33,389 bases of DNA from an uncultured Lachnospiraceae bacterium (GTDB lineage Bacteria > Bacillota > Clostridia > Lachnospirales > Lachnospiraceae), in the NCBI GenBank assembly GCA_905236025.1, contig CAJOOB010000049.1, positions 1 to 33,389 of the forward strand. Reading direction: 5' to 3'. This document shows positions 15,086-24,035 of the stretch, one piece after another (the first letter of the stretch is position 1; every line of letters starts with the position of its first letter). Made by a program: the position numbers and the translations under genes. Below the pieces are notes generated by a model. That model was not told the DNA's origin, ran no database searches, and saw nothing but the letters and a program-made list of their open reading frames with translations.

Positions 15086-16018
15086 ATGAATATTGTAAAG
15101 AAGACCAGCGCGCTTTTTTTGGCAACGGTTGCGGTTTACCTGTTAGTTATTTTGTCGATAAGCCTGCTTGGCGTATCTTTAAATGACACGGTGAGTTACG
15201 TTTTACCAGAATTTCTTATTATGCTTCCTTCTCTCTTTTTTGTATTAAAAGAGCCGGAAGTTGCAGGTGAAGTGCATTTTAAGTTTTTGAATCTTAAAAC
15301 TTTTTTGTGCTGCCTGGTTATGCCGTTAGTCATTTACCCAATTGTAACGCTTTTAAGCTACATTACTTCGTTTAGCGGTAATGTTGTTGAAGAAAGCGTT
15401 GAAAATGCCACATCCATTTCACTTCCTTTAGCTTTGCTTTATGTGGCCATTATACCGGCAATCTGTGAAGAGTACGTATTCAGAGGCCTTATATATCACG
15501 GTCTCAGAAGAAGAAGTATTTTCTGGGCAATATTTGCGAGTGCATTATTGTTTGGACTTATGCATTTAAATCTTAATCAGTTTGCGTATGCCTTCGTTAT
15601 TGGGATTGCCTTGGCAATACTTGTGGAAATAACGGATTCGCTTCTGGCATCGATGATTGTGCACGGACTTTTTAATTCCATATCTGTGTTTATGTCATAT
15701 GCGTCAAATTATATTAACGCTAAAGAAGCAGAGAATACGTTTGGAGAAATGAGTTCGGTTTCAAGTACTTTGCTTACGATATATACCGTCTGCTTTTATT
15801 TTTCGGCTGTTGTGGGTTCGGTGCTTGTGCTTATATGTATGTTAAGATACATTGCAAGAAAGAACGGCACATTTATAAAATTAAAAGCGGTATTCAGTAA
15901 AATCGGAAGAACAAAGTTCTGGCCGGAAAACAGAATTATCAACGGATATTACATTACAGGCGTTTTAATCTGTACATTCTGGATAGTTCAAAGGCTTGTG
16001 ATTAACGCATTATATTAA
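15086..16018 (+). CDS. CPBP family intramembrane metalloprotease (Abi/CAAX-type)
   Basis: A 310-residue polytopic membrane protein. The catalytic motifs of the CPBP/Rce1 family are all present: EEYVFR with E128, E129 and R133, the H160 of FGLMH, and H193 plus N197 in VHGLFN. About eight membrane helices can be drawn, from residue 10 to 305. Bacterial members act in protein processing, bacteriocin immunity or signalling; the target is unknown here and there is no bacteriocin gene nearby. The start follows GGGAAG. It is probably the last gene of the cvfB-ridA unit, as a new promoter follows. Confidence 0.9.
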   Translation: MNIVKKTSALFLATVAVYLLVILSISLLGVSLNDTVSYVLPEFLIMLPSLFFVLKEPEVAGEVHFKFLNLKTFLCCLVMPLVIYPIVTLLSYITSFSGNVVEESVENATSISLPLALLYVAIIPAICEEYVFRGLIYHGLRRRSIFWAIFASALLFGLMHLNLNQFAYAFVIGIALAILVEITDSLLASMIVHGLFNSISVFMSYASNYINAKEAENTFGEMSSVSSTLLTIYTVCFYFSAVVGSVLVLICMLRYIARKNGTFIKLKAVFSKIGRTKFWPENRIINGYYITGVLICTFWIVQRLVINALY

Positions 16019-16052
16019 TAGGGACGTTAACATAATTGTTACATTTGGATGC

Positions 16053-16081
16053 TTGAAAACAGAGGCAATCGGGTGTAAAAT
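16053..16081 (+). promoter_or_regulatory. Sigma-A promoter of the YjfB-like gene
   Basis: TTGAAA at 16053-16058, 17-base spacer, TAAAAT at 16076-16081; each element has one mismatch. It lies about 35 bases before the start codon. Confidence 0.7.
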
Positions 16082-16116
16082 GTGTGTAACATAAGATGTG
16101 AAAGGAGGGTCAGGAT

Positions 16117-16293
16117 ATGGATATAGCTGCATTATCACGCGCAATGAGCGCTGCTGATCTCACTAATAAAGCGGGAGCTTTGATGATGAAAAAATCTATG
16201 GAAACTGTTGAACAGGTTGGTGACGGAATCGTTAAAATGATGGAGGCATCAGTTGTACCAAACCTTGGCCAAAACATAGACGTATCAGTATAA
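16117..16293 (+). CDS. YjfB-family putative motility protein
   Basis: A 58-residue protein starting MDIAALSRAMSAADLTNKAG and continuing with LMMKKSMETVEQVGDGIVKM, matching the small YjfB family of putative motility proteins (MDIAALS start, then helices with a paired Met-Lys stretch). Function in that family is not established; the name comes from its association with flagellated Firmicutes. The start is fixed by AAAGGAGGG with a seven-base spacer. The gene stands alone between a sigma-A promoter and a terminator, so it is a genuine small gene rather than a chance reading frame. No signal peptide or membrane helix. Confidence 0.85.
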   Translation: MDIAALSRAMSAADLTNKAGALMMKKSMETVEQVGDGIVKMMEASVVPNLGQNIDVSV

Positions 16294-16310
16294 TTTAATA
16301 ACGTATTAGG

Positions 16311-16341
16311 GTGCGTTGCAAAAGCGGCGCGCTCTTTTTTT
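16311..16341 (+). terminator. Rho-independent terminator after the YjfB-like gene
   Basis: A nine-pair stem (16311-16319 with 16324-16332, loop AAAA, with G-T pairs) is followed by TCTTTTTTT. Confidence 0.8.
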
Positions 16342-16390
16342 GTACAATTTAACCATAAACGTCGGTAGCATTTTGTACAAATTAACCATA
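16339..16390 (+). repeat. Two 19-base direct repeats containing the palindrome TTGTACAA
   Basis: TTTGTACAATTTAACCATA at 16339-16357 and TTTGTACAAATTAACCATA at 16372-16390 differ at one base. Their starts are 33 bases apart, about three helical turns, so a protein could bind both on one face. The first abuts the YjfB terminator. They lie about 150-200 bases before the ABC ATPase gene and look like operator sites. Confidence 0.6.
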
Positions 16391-16473
16391 TAGGGGGGAT
16401 AAAAATTAATAAAAAATTAAAAAAAAATTTCAAATCGTCATTTTCACCAAAAAGGAAGATGAGATTTTGGCTA

Positions 16474-16510
16474 TTTGTACAATGGTAATTTTTTAAAATT
16501 CTGTTAAAAT
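16474..16510 (+). promoter_or_regulatory. Promoter region of the sugar-ABC ATPase with a third TTTGTACAA site
   Basis: A third TTTGTACAA (16474-16482) is followed by TGGTAA. A -10-like TAAAAT lies at 16505-16510, with no good -35 at the right distance, so the site falls just at or above the -35 position. This fits an activator-dependent or repressed promoter. The start codon is 28 bases further on, after CTAGGAGG. Confidence 0.45.
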
Positions 16511-16538
16511 ACGAGTTAGCAAAAAACTAGGAGGCATT

Positions 16539-17651
16539 ATGGCAAGTTTATCATTAAAAAACATCAGTAAAGTATATCCTAACGGTTTCGTAGCTGTTAA
16601 GGATTTTAACCTTGAAATCGAAGACAAGGAATTCATCATTTTCGTTGGACCATCAGGTTGTGGTAAGTCAACAACACTTCGTATGATTGCAGGTCTTGAA
16701 GAAATCAGCTCAGGCGAACTTTATATCGGCGACAAGCTCGTAAACGACGTTGAGCCGAAGGACAGAGATATTGCGATGGTTTTCCAGAACTACGCTCTTT
16801 ATCCTCATATGTCAGTATTTGACAACATGGCATTCGGCCTTAAGTTAAGAAAGATTCCAAAGGAACAGATTAAGAGACAGGTAGATGAGGCTGCAAGAAT
16901 CCTTGACCTTGAAAATCTTCTTGATCGTAAGCCAAAGGCTCTTTCAGGTGGTCAGAGACAGAGAGTTGCGATGGGTCGTGCCATCGTTCGTAATCCTAAG
17001 GTATTCCTTATGGATGAACCTCTTTCAAACCTTGATGCAAAGCTTAGAGTACAGATGCGTGTTGAGATTTCAAGACTTCATAAGAAACTCGAATCTACAA
17101 TCATTTACGTAACACATGACCAGACAGAAGCCATGACTCTTGGTACAAGAATCGTAGTTATGAGAGACGGTCTTATTCAGCAGGTTGATTCACCAATCAA
17201 CTTATACAACTACCCAACAAATCTCTTCGTAGCAGGTTTCATGGGTTCACCTGCAATGAACTTCGTTGATGCGGAAGCTGTACAGGAAGGTGATTCAGTA
17301 AGCCTTAAGTTTGGTAAGGTTTCAATCAAGCTTCCTGAAAAGAAGGCAAAAGCCCTTATTGACGGCGGATATATCGGTAAGAAGGTTGTTATGGGTATCC
17401 GTCCTGAAGATATTCATGATGAAGAAGTTATGCTTGCAAACAACCCTGAAACAACAGTTGAAGTTACAATCAGACTTTACGAATTACTTGGTGCTGAAGT
17501 ATTCTTGTATTTCGATCTTGAAGGAACAAGTTTCACAGCAAGAGTTAATCCTCGTACAACAGCTAAGATTGATGATACAATCAAGCTTGCTCTTGATCCA
17601 AACAAGATTCATGTTTTCGACAAGGAAACAGAAATGACAATCACAAACTAG
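16539..17651 (+). CDS. MsmK/UgpC-type ABC transporter ATP-binding protein (multi-sugar import)
   Basis: A 370-residue cytoplasmic ATPase of the CUT1 carbohydrate import family. Walker A GPSGCGKST at 37-45, Q-loop Q83, signature LSGGQ at 135-139, Walker B VFLMDE at 155-160 and switch H193 are all intact. The part after about 240 is the regulatory TOBE/MOP-like domain of MalK/UgpC proteins. No permease or sugar-binding protein genes lie nearby, as is common in Firmicutes where one ATPase serves several importers. The start follows CTAGGAGG and codon use suggests high expression. Three TTTGTACAA sites upstream suggest regulation. A terminator follows. Confidence 0.93.
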   Translation: MASLSLKNISKVYPNGFVAVKDFNLEIEDKEFIIFVGPSGCGKSTTLRMIAGLEEISSGELYIGDKLVNDVEPKDRDIAMVFQNYALYPHMSVFDNMAFGLKLRKIPKEQIKRQVDEAARILDLENLLDRKPKALSGGQRQRVAMGRAIVRNPKVFLMDEPLSNLDAKLRVQMRVEISRLHKKLESTIIYVTHDQTEAMTLGTRIVVMRDGLIQQVDSPINLYNYPTNLFVAGFMGSPAMNFVDAEAVQEGDSVSLKFGKVSIKLPEKKAKALIDGGYIGKKVVMGIRPEDIHDEEVMLANNPETTVEVTIRLYELLGAEVFLYFDLEGTSFTARVNPRTTAKIDDTIKLALDPNKIHVFDKETEMTITN

Positions 17652-17689
17652 TTTGTGTAATCACTGAATACAAATGCTATTGTATTTTG

Positions 17690-17719
17690 AGGCGGACCAA
17701 ATACGGTCCGCCTTTCTTT
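17690..17719 (+). terminator. Rho-independent terminator after the sugar-ABC ATPase
   Basis: Perfect nine-pair stem AGGCGGACC/GGTCCGCCT (17690-17698 and 17705-17713) with a six-base loop, followed by TTCTTT. Confidence 0.85.
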
Positions 17720-17812
17720 ATGTTATTGGCATAGTAAATAGGGGTTTTATTTTACTCAAAAATGTTATAAAATAAGGATGATATGTGGATTTACAAAAAA
17801 TAGGAGGACGAC

Positions 17813-18901
17813 ATGATTTCAAATCCAATACTGCAAAAAACTCTTGACGGCATAACGGAAATATCGCGAGTTGAGCTCTGCGCTTTCGAAACGGATGGAA
17901 AAATTGCAGCGTCAAATTTTGAAGATGCCAAAAATTATGAAGACGCAGTCGTGGATTTTGCGGATTCAGCGGCAGAAAATCAAGAGTCTAAAGGGTGTTA
18001 TTTCTTTAAAGTTTCAGACGAAGGAAGTTTAGAATACATTATACTTGCAAAAGGCGGAAGCGGTGATGCCTACATGGTTGGTAAAATGGCGGCATTCCAG
18101 GTTCAAAACCTCCTTTCTGCATATAAAGACCGTTTTGATAAGGACAATTTTGTTAAGAGCCTTCTTCTTGACAACATGCTTCTTGTAGATATTTACAACA
18201 GGGCAAAGAAACTTCACATTGAAACGGAGGTTTCACGTATTGTCATTATTATTGAAACGCAGCATGAAAAAGATTCAAATGCGCTTGAAATAGTGCGTAA
18301 CCTTAATAGTTCAAGAACAAGGGATTTCATTACGGCGGTTGACGAAAAGAACATCATTATTGTACGTGAGGTAAAGGCAGACGAAACATATGATGATATC
18401 ATTAAATCGTGTTACACGCTTTTGGATATGTTAAACATGGAGGCAATGTCTCAGGCATACATTGCTCTTGGCACCGTGGTTGGTGAAATAAGAGAAGTTT
18501 CCAAATCATACAAGGAAGCAAAGATGGCCCTTAATGTAGGTAAGATTTTTTACGATGGTCAAAAAGTCATTGCATATTCCAAGCTTGGAATCGGCAGAAT
18601 TATTTATCAGCTCCCAATGCCTGTTTGTGCAACCTTCATTAAAGAGATATTTGGAGAACATACTCCGGATTCGCTTGATGCTGAAACAATTGAGACCGTT
18701 ACAAAATTCTTTGAAAATGATTTTAACGTTTCGGAAACGGCAAGAAAACTCTACATTCACCGAAATACCCTTGTGTACAGGTTAGACAAGATTCAAAAAA
18801 TAACGGGTCTTGATGTTCGTAACTTTAATGATGCGGTTACATTAACCATTTCATTAATGGTAACCAAGTATATGAAATACATGGAAACAACCAACTTCTA
18901 G
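17813..18901 (+). CDS. PucR/CdaR-family transcriptional regulator
   Basis: A 362-residue regulator. The C-terminus holds the PucR-type helix-turn-helix: NVSETARKLYIHRNTLVYRL at 305-324, followed by DKIQKITGLDVRNFNDAVTL. The middle (about 140-290) has the degenerate GGDEF-like domain typical of CdaR, including the YKEAKMALNVG segment. The N-terminal 120 residues look like a small sensor domain. CdaR relatives respond to sugar diacids. Being next to a shared sugar-ABC ATPase fits control of carbohydrate uptake, perhaps through the TTTGTACAA sites, but this is inferred. The start follows AGGAGG. ftsE starts 44 bases downstream. Confidence 0.87.
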   Translation: MISNPILQKTLDGITEISRVELCAFETDGKIAASNFEDAKNYEDAVVDFADSAAENQESKGCYFFKVSDEGSLEYIILAKGGSGDAYMVGKMAAFQVQNLLSAYKDRFDKDNFVKSLLLDNMLLVDIYNRAKKLHIETEVSRIVIIIETQHEKDSNALEIVRNLNSSRTRDFITAVDEKNIIIVREVKADETYDDIIKSCYTLLDMLNMEAMSQAYIALGTVVGEIREVSKSYKEAKMALNVGKIFYDGQKVIAYSKLGIGRIIYQLPMPVCATFIKEIFGEHTPDSLDAETIETVTKFFENDFNVSETARKLYIHRNTLVYRLDKIQKITGLDVRNFNDAVTLTISLMVTKYMKYMETTNF

Positions 18902-18945
18902 TTGGTTTGCATATAAAAACGGAGAAATGAAAAGGATTATAGAAA

Positions 18946-19641
18946 ATGAGCGACAGCATGATAGTTTTTGACAATGTCAGTAAATCTTATCAGGACGGGA
19001 TTGACGCCATATCTGAGGTTAATATAAGAATCGACAGGGGCGAATTTGTATTCATCATTGGTAACAGTGGTGCCGGTAAGTCAACATTGATAAAGCTTAT
19101 TTTAAAAGAACTTGACCCTACAACGGGGAAAATATATGTAAACGGAAGATTTTTAAACAGACTTCGTCATTCAAAAACTCCTCTTTTAAGAAGAGATATT
19201 GGCGTTGTTTTTCAGGACTTCCGTTTGCTTAACGATAGAAGCGTATATGATAATGTTGCTTTTGCACAGAAAGTTATCGAAGCACCGACAAGTAAAATCA
19301 AAAGAAGAGTAACTGCAATGCTTGCTTTGGTGGGCCTTGCGGAAAGATACAAATCATATCCGGGTGAACTTTCAGGTGGAGAAAAGCAAAGAGTGGCAAT
19401 CGCCAGAGCTTTGGTTAACAATCCGCCAATTTTGCTTGCAGACGAGCCAACAGGTAATCTTGATGCGGGTAATTCATGGGAAATCATGAAGTTGCTTGAA
19501 GAGATTAATAAGCGTGGGACAACGGTTATTGTCGTAACCCATGACAGAGAAATTGTTAATGCCATGAAAAAAAGAGTCATCACAATCCACAACGGCAAGG
19601 TTGTAAGTGATGAAGAAGGTGGTTACGAATATGAAAATTAG
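18946..19641 (+). CDS. ftsE: Cell division ATP-binding protein FtsE
   Basis: A 231-residue ABC ATPase that pairs with FtsX in the inner membrane and drives peptidoglycan hydrolase activation during division or elongation. Walker A GNSGAGKST at 39-47, VFQDFRLL Q-loop around 88-95 (typical of FtsE), signature LSGGE at 142-146 and Walker B with ADEPTGNLD. The usual FtsE length is 220-230. It overlaps ftsX by 11 bases, implying translational coupling. The start follows AAAGGAT. It may be read from the cdaR-like promoter or from an unseen one in the 44-base gap. Confidence 0.96.
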   Translation: MSDSMIVFDNVSKSYQDGIDAISEVNIRIDRGEFVFIIGNSGAGKSTLIKLILKELDPTTGKIYVNGRFLNRLRHSKTPLLRRDIGVVFQDFRLLNDRSVYDNVAFAQKVIEAPTSKIKRRVTAMLALVGLAERYKSYPGELSGGEKQRVAIARALVNNPPILLADEPTGNLDAGNSWEIMKLLEEINKRGTTVIVVTHDREIVNAMKKRVITIHNGKVVSDEEGGYEYEN

Positions 19642-20542
19642 TAGTTTTTTATATTGCTTGAAACAGGGGTTTAAGAGCCTTCACAAACATAAACTGTTTA
19701 CTCTTGCATCGGTTGGCACAATTGCTGCATGTATTTTCTTAATAAGCATGTTTTACGCGCTTATGTCTAATTTCCAATACATTGTAAAACAGTTTGAAGA
19801 TCAGTTCTGTATCCAGGTTTACTTTGATGAAGGTATTTCAGATGCGGAAATTGAGGCAATCAAAGAAAAGATAGGCGCAAGGGCAGAGGTTTCGGATATT
19901 ATTTACACATCTGCGGAAGAAGCGTGGGAAACATTTAAAGAGCAGTATTTTACGGAAGACAACATGGATTTGGCGGAAGGCTTTGATGATGATAATCCGC
20001 TTGCAAATTCTGCTTCGTTTTCTATATATCTTAATGATATAAATATGCAGGATGCAATGGTTGAGTATCTTGAGGATATTGACGGTGTAAGAAGCGTTAA
20101 AGCTGCACAGACTGCGGCAACAACTATGAGCGATTTTGCAAAGCTTATCGGGTATATTTCAGGTGTGATCATTATTGTACTTTATGCCGTAAGTATATTC
20201 CTTATCAGCAACACCATTACCATTGCAATTTCCGTTCGTTCGGAAGAAATTGGTATTATGAAGCTTATAGGTGCATCTGATGCATTTGTAAGAACTCCTT
20301 TTGTTGTGGAAGGTGTTGTGATTGGTCTTGTGGGAGCAGCAATCCCGTTAATTGGAATTTATTACATATACAGTAAAGTTATTACTTATATGCTTTCGGA
20401 ATATCAGGCATTGTCCACCAATATTCAGTTCTATTCCGTAGGAGAAGTCTTTAAGACTCTTATCCCACTTGGACTGCTTGTCGGCGTCGGTATTGGTTTT
20501 ATAGGAAGCCGTATCACGTTAAGGAGACACTTGCGCGTCTGA
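19631..20542 (+). CDS. ftsX: Cell division membrane protein FtsX
   Basis: A 303-residue permease-like partner of FtsE with four membrane helices: one near 23-45, an outer domain at about 46-165, then helices near 171-198, 218-245 and 265-290. The N-terminus FLYCLKQGFKSLHKHKLFT is characteristic. It signals from FtsE to periplasmic or wall hydrolases through its outer domain. ATG 19631 is preferred because GAAGGTGG sits eight bases upstream inside the end of ftsE; earlier GTG and ATG codons at 19607 and 19610 lack such spacing. The M23 gene follows after 38 bases and is its probable hydrolase partner. Confidence 0.95.
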   Translation: MKISSFLYCLKQGFKSLHKHKLFTLASVGTIAACIFLISMFYALMSNFQYIVKQFEDQFCIQVYFDEGISDAEIEAIKEKIGARAEVSDIIYTSAEEAWETFKEQYFTEDNMDLAEGFDDDNPLANSASFSIYLNDINMQDAMVEYLEDIDGVRSVKAAQTAATTMSDFAKLIGYISGVIIIVLYAVSIFLISNTITIAISVRSEEIGIMKLIGASDAFVRTPFVVEGVVIGLVGAAIPLIGIYYIYSKVITYMLSEYQALSTNIQFYSVGEVFKTLIPLGLLVGVGIGFIGSRITLRRHLRV

Positions 20543-20580
20543 CAATTAAACGGTTATGATTGAAAGGGAAAGGTGATAAG

Positions 20581-21792
20581 GTGAGAAATGTAAAATTTGC
20601 AAAGGCCGTAGCTCTTATGATGGCTTTGACCTTCATGATCAGTCCTTTTGTAACTAAAAAGGTTGGAACATTCGTTGTTGCAACTGCATCCACTGATGTG
20701 GATGATGCAAAGGCGAGGCAGGAGGAACTTGAGGAAGAACTTAAGAACACTGAGGCTTTGCTTGATCAGATAAACAATAATATTACAACGGCATCTGAGG
20801 CAATTACACTTTTGGATGCAAGAATCACAGCTTTAAATGCAAATATTAAAACACTTGAAGCCGAGATTGCAGAAAAACAGGCAGAAATTGAGGAAGCAAA
20901 GGAACAGCTTGCGGAAACGGAAGAAGAAATACAAAAGCAGTATGCTTCCATGAAACTCAGAATACAGTATTTGTATGAATCAAGAATTCCGGAGCTTGTT
21001 GAGATTTTACTCAGCGCCGGAAGTATTTCTGATTTCCTTAATGAATCTGAATATTACAATCAGCTTACAACATACGACAGACAGATGCTTCAGAAAATGG
21101 AAGAAACAAAGGCGGATATTGAAGCGTTAGAGGCGCAGCTTGAAGCTGAACTTGCAGAGATTGAGGCAAAACTTGCGGAAGTTGAAGCAGAAAAAGCGAC
21201 GGTTGATTCCTTATATTCAACAAAGACTTCTTATCTTGCAAACCAGATTTCACAGCAGTCGAGCACTGAAAGTGAAATCTTAGAGATTCAAGCGGATATT
21301 GAGGAACAGAAGAAGGAAGTTGCAAGACTTGAAGAATTGGAAAAACAGCGTCTTGCGGCACAGACAAATCTTACATATGACGGCGGTACACTTATTTGGC
21401 CGCTTCCGGGATATACAAGACTTACGGATGGTTATATTTTGAATCGTAAGATTTATGTAAGCGGTTACGGATGGCTTATTGGTAACCATTACGGTCAGGA
21501 TATTCCTGCACCTACGGGAACTGCGGTATTGTGCTGTTACAACGGACAGGTTGCGGATATTTATTATAATTCCACATCCGGTAACGTACTTGTTATTGAC
21601 CATGGTGACGGACTGTACACAATCTACAAGCACCTTAGCGGATATAACTGTGCAGTTGGGGATTACGTACTTACGGGTGAAGTGATTGCGTATGTTGGTG
21701 CAACGGGTGCCGCAACGGGAGCTCATCTTCACGTTGAGGTGCGTTTAAACGGTGTTTACCAGGATCCTTTGGACTGGCTTACTCCTTCTTGA
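20581..21792 (+). CDS. Secreted coiled-coil M23 peptidase / murein hydrolase activator (EnvC-like)
   Basis: A 403-residue secreted protein: signal peptide (about 1-30, MRNVKFAKAVALMMALTF), a long coiled coil rich in Glu, Ala, Leu and Gln (about 38-265) and a C-terminal M23/LytM domain (about 275-403). Zinc ligands are present: H303 and D307 in HYGQD, and H384 in HLH (382-384), plus H351 in YKHLSG. In EnvC-type activators some of these are lost, so this protein could itself cut peptidoglycan. The coiled coil is the part that binds FtsX in relatives. GTG 20581 is chosen because AAAGG precedes it by seven bases; an in-frame TTG at 20560 has no such site. Confidence 0.9.
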   Translation: MRNVKFAKAVALMMALTFMISPFVTKKVGTFVVATASTDVDDAKARQEELEEELKNTEALLDQINNNITTASEAITLLDARITALNANIKTLEAEIAEKQAEIEEAKEQLAETEEEIQKQYASMKLRIQYLYESRIPELVEILLSAGSISDFLNESEYYNQLTTYDRQMLQKMEETKADIEALEAQLEAELAEIEAKLAEVEAEKATVDSLYSTKTSYLANQISQQSSTESEILEIQADIEEQKKEVARLEELEKQRLAAQTNLTYDGGTLIWPLPGYTRLTDGYILNRKIYVSGYGWLIGNHYGQDIPAPTGTAVLCCYNGQVADIYYNSTSGNVLVIDHGDGLYTIYKHLSGYNCAVGDYVLTGEVIAYVGATGAATGAHLHVEVRLNGVYQDPLDWLTPS

Positions 21793-21820
21793 TGAAATAA
21801 ATTTAGTAATTTGGTGAAAT

Positions 21821-23179
21821 ATGGATAACAATTTTAATAACGAAAACATAACGGAAGTAAAAGAAGAAAATAAGGAAATACATGAGCAGAAACCAAATAA
21901 GGAATCAGGCGGCTCACTCCGGTTTTTGACAGGCCTTCTTACAGGCCTTTTGATTGCTGTGGCTGCACTTGTTTTTATATACTTTGTGGCTGTATATCAG
22001 TCCATACATAAATCAGCCGCTGCAACATCGGATTCATCAAGTAATTCTCAAAATGCTACTCAGACAGCAGATGGAGAAACAGATGTTGAAACTCTTGACG
22101 AGGATGCAATCACGGCCCTTGAATCAAAGATTGATACGTTATTAAGAGGACTTTACTCTGATTATTATTATTCAATTGACGCCGACGCAATGGATGAAGC
22201 AGTCTGTGATGCAATCATTGAAGCGTTGGGTGATAAATATGCGGCATATTACACGGCTGAAGAATATGCGGAATTACTTGAAAACTACAGCGGTACTTTT
22301 TCGGGAATAAATGCAACCGTGGTTGAAGGTGAAACAGGTGCCGTTATTACAAGCGTTACTGAAGGCGGCGCAGCTGAAAAGGCGGGAATCCTTGTTGGTG
22401 ATATTATTATTTCTGTTGACGGAGTGGACGTTACAAAATACTCCTTAGAAGAACTTGTTGCCGTTGTTAGGGGCGATGAAGGCTCTGAGGTTGTTATTAC
22501 CGTTTTAAGAGATGATGAAGAAATTGAATTTACAATCGTTCGTGAAACGGTTGATGTAGCTTCTGTTTATTACGGTATTTATGATGATAATGTTTTGTAT
22601 ATTCAAATTACGGGATTTGAATCAAATACACCGGAACAGTTTGAAGAAGCGCTTAATTACGGTATTGAAAATAATGTATCCGGTATTGTTTTTGATGTTA
22701 GAAATAACGGAGGCGGCTTACTTACTTCAATTAACTCTGTTTTGGATATGTTGCTTGATGACGGCATGATTGTTTATATGGAAGATAACGAGGGTGTTAT
22801 TGCAACGTATGAAGCAACTGAAGGAACCATCGTTTCAGGCATTCCAATGGTTGTTTTGGTTAATGAATATACGGCATCCGCTGCGGAACTTTTTGCAAGC
22901 TGTTTAAGAGACAGACTGGACGTTACGCTTGTTGGTAGTACAACATACGGTAAGGGTGTTGCTCAGACAGCATATATGCTCAGTGACGGCTCTGCGTATA
23001 AATACACATATGCACAGTATTTCAGTGCGAGCGGATATGATATTAACGGAAACGGACTTGTACCTGATGTAGAGGTTTCGATTGATGAATCAAAGGCGGT
23101 GGACGGCATTATTTATCTTGAAGATGATACGCAGTATGCAGCTGCGCTTGAAAAGATAAAAGAATTAATTGCAGAATAA
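21821..23179 (+). CDS. ctpA: C-terminal processing serine protease, S41 family (CtpA-like)
   Basis: A 452-residue membrane-anchored protease: cytoplasmic N-terminus (1-33), one membrane helix (about 36-60), a Ser/Thr linker, a helical part, a PDZ domain (about 160-240, with [18 protein letters not shown]) and the S41 catalytic core. Motifs are [12 protein letters not shown] (288-299), the catalytic S353 in [10 protein letters not shown] and K378 in TTYGKGVAQ. The family removes C-terminal segments from envelope proteins and often controls peptidoglycan hydrolases. It follows the M23 gene after 28 bases, so ftsE-ftsX-M23-ctpA probably form one cell-wall remodelling operon. The ribosome binding site GGTGA is modest. 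Confidence 0.94.
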   Translation: MDNNFNNENITEVKEENKEIHEQKPNKESGGSLRFLTGLLTGLLIAVAALVFIYFVAVYQSIHKSAAATSDSSSNSQNATQTADGETDVETLDEDAITALESKIDTLLRGLYSDYYYSIDADAMDEAVCDAIIEALGDKYAAYYTAEEYAELLENYSGTFSGINATVVEGETGAVITSVTEGGAAEKAGILVGDIIISVDGVDVTKYSLEELVAVVRGDEGSEVVITVLRDDEEIEFTIVRETVDVASVYYGIYDDNVLYIQITGFESNTPEQFEEALNYGIENNVSGIVFDVRNNGGGLLTSINSVLDMLLDDGMIVYMEDNEGVIATYEATEGTIVSGIPMVVLVNEYTASAAELFASCLRDRLDVTLVGSTTYGKGVAQTAYMLSDGSAYKYTYAQYFSASGYDINGNGLVPDVEVSIDESKAVDGIIYLEDDTQYAAALEKIKELIAE

Positions 23180-23220
23180 TCTGCACACAATGGCGGTTTT
23201 TACTGCACGGAGGACAGAGT

Positions 23221-24003
23221 ATGGTAGATTACACAGAAGGAAAAGGGTATGAATATCATATTCATTTAACAAAAGACCTTGTTGGAAAATATGTGATTGT
23301 AACGGGTGATCCGGGAAGGTGTGAAACAATCGCACAGTATTTTGATGACGCAAAATTGGTGGCTCAAAACAGAGAATACACCACTTATACAGGCTTTCTT
23401 TGCGGTGAAAAGGTAAGTGTTGTTTCAACGGGGATTGGCGGGCCGTCTTCGGTCATAGCCTTTGAAGAACTGTGTAAATGCGGTGTTCATACGTTTATAA
23501 GAGTGGGAACATGCGGCGCCATTCAGTTAGATATTCTTGGCGGTGACATTATTATTGCAACGGGTGCAATAAGGATGGAGGGAACCACTAAGGAGTATGT
23601 TCCTGTTGAATTTCCGGCGGTTGCAGATTTTAATGTGGTTTCGGCGCTTGTGGATGCCGCAAAAGAAAAGAAGCAGACGTACCATCTTGGCGTTGTGGAG
23701 TGTAAGGATTCTTTCTACGGAGAGATGAATCCTTCTGAGTTTCCTGTGGGTAAGGAACTTTCATATAAGTGGGAAGCGTGGAAGAAATGCGGGGCTTTGG
23801 CAAGTGAGATGGAATCTGCCGCACTGTTTATTTTTGGTTCGTTCAGACGTTGCAGGACGGGCTCTGTTTTGCTAGCACTTGATAATCAGGAAAGAGAAAA
23901 AGCGGGGCTTTCAAACGAGCAAAATCATGATGTTCACAGGGCTATTGGGGTTGCGATTTCGGCGCTTGAAAAACTTATTAAACAGGATAAGGAAAACGCG
24001 TAA
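23221..24003 (+). CDS. udp: Uridine phosphorylase-like nucleoside phosphorylase
   Basis: A 260-residue cytoplasmic enzyme of the PNP/UDP family, which splits nucleosides with phosphate into base and ribose-1-phosphate. Motifs are GDPGR at 29-33 (phosphate binding), [25 protein letters not shown] and [11 protein letters not shown] from 196, which binds the ribose. [10 protein letters not shown] near the start resembles uridine phosphorylase more than purine enzymes; the base specificity is probable, not proven. The start follows CGGAGGAC. It lies 41 bases after ctpA and 32 bases before uvrB, without a visible terminator or promoter between, so read-through is likely. Confidence 0.88.
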   Translation: MVDYTEGKGYEYHIHLTKDLVGKYVIVTGDPGRCETIAQYFDDAKLVAQNREYTTYTGFLCGEKVSVVSTGIGGPSSVIAFEELCKCGVHTFIRVGTCGAIQLDILGGDIIIATGAIRMEGTTKEYVPVEFPAVADFNVVSALVDAAKEKKQTYHLGVVECKDSFYGEMNPSEFPVGKELSYKWEAWKKCGALASEMESAALFIFGSFRRCRTGSVLLALDNQEREKAGLSNEQNHDVHRAIGVAISALEKLIKQDKENA

Positions 24004-24035
24004 GCTTTTAACCCTGTATAAAAGGATTTATATAA

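Noticed and set aside
21065-21367. Minus-strand reading frames within the coiled-coil region of the M23 gene
   Set aside because: They are shadows of repetitive Glu/Ala/Leu codons on the coding strand.
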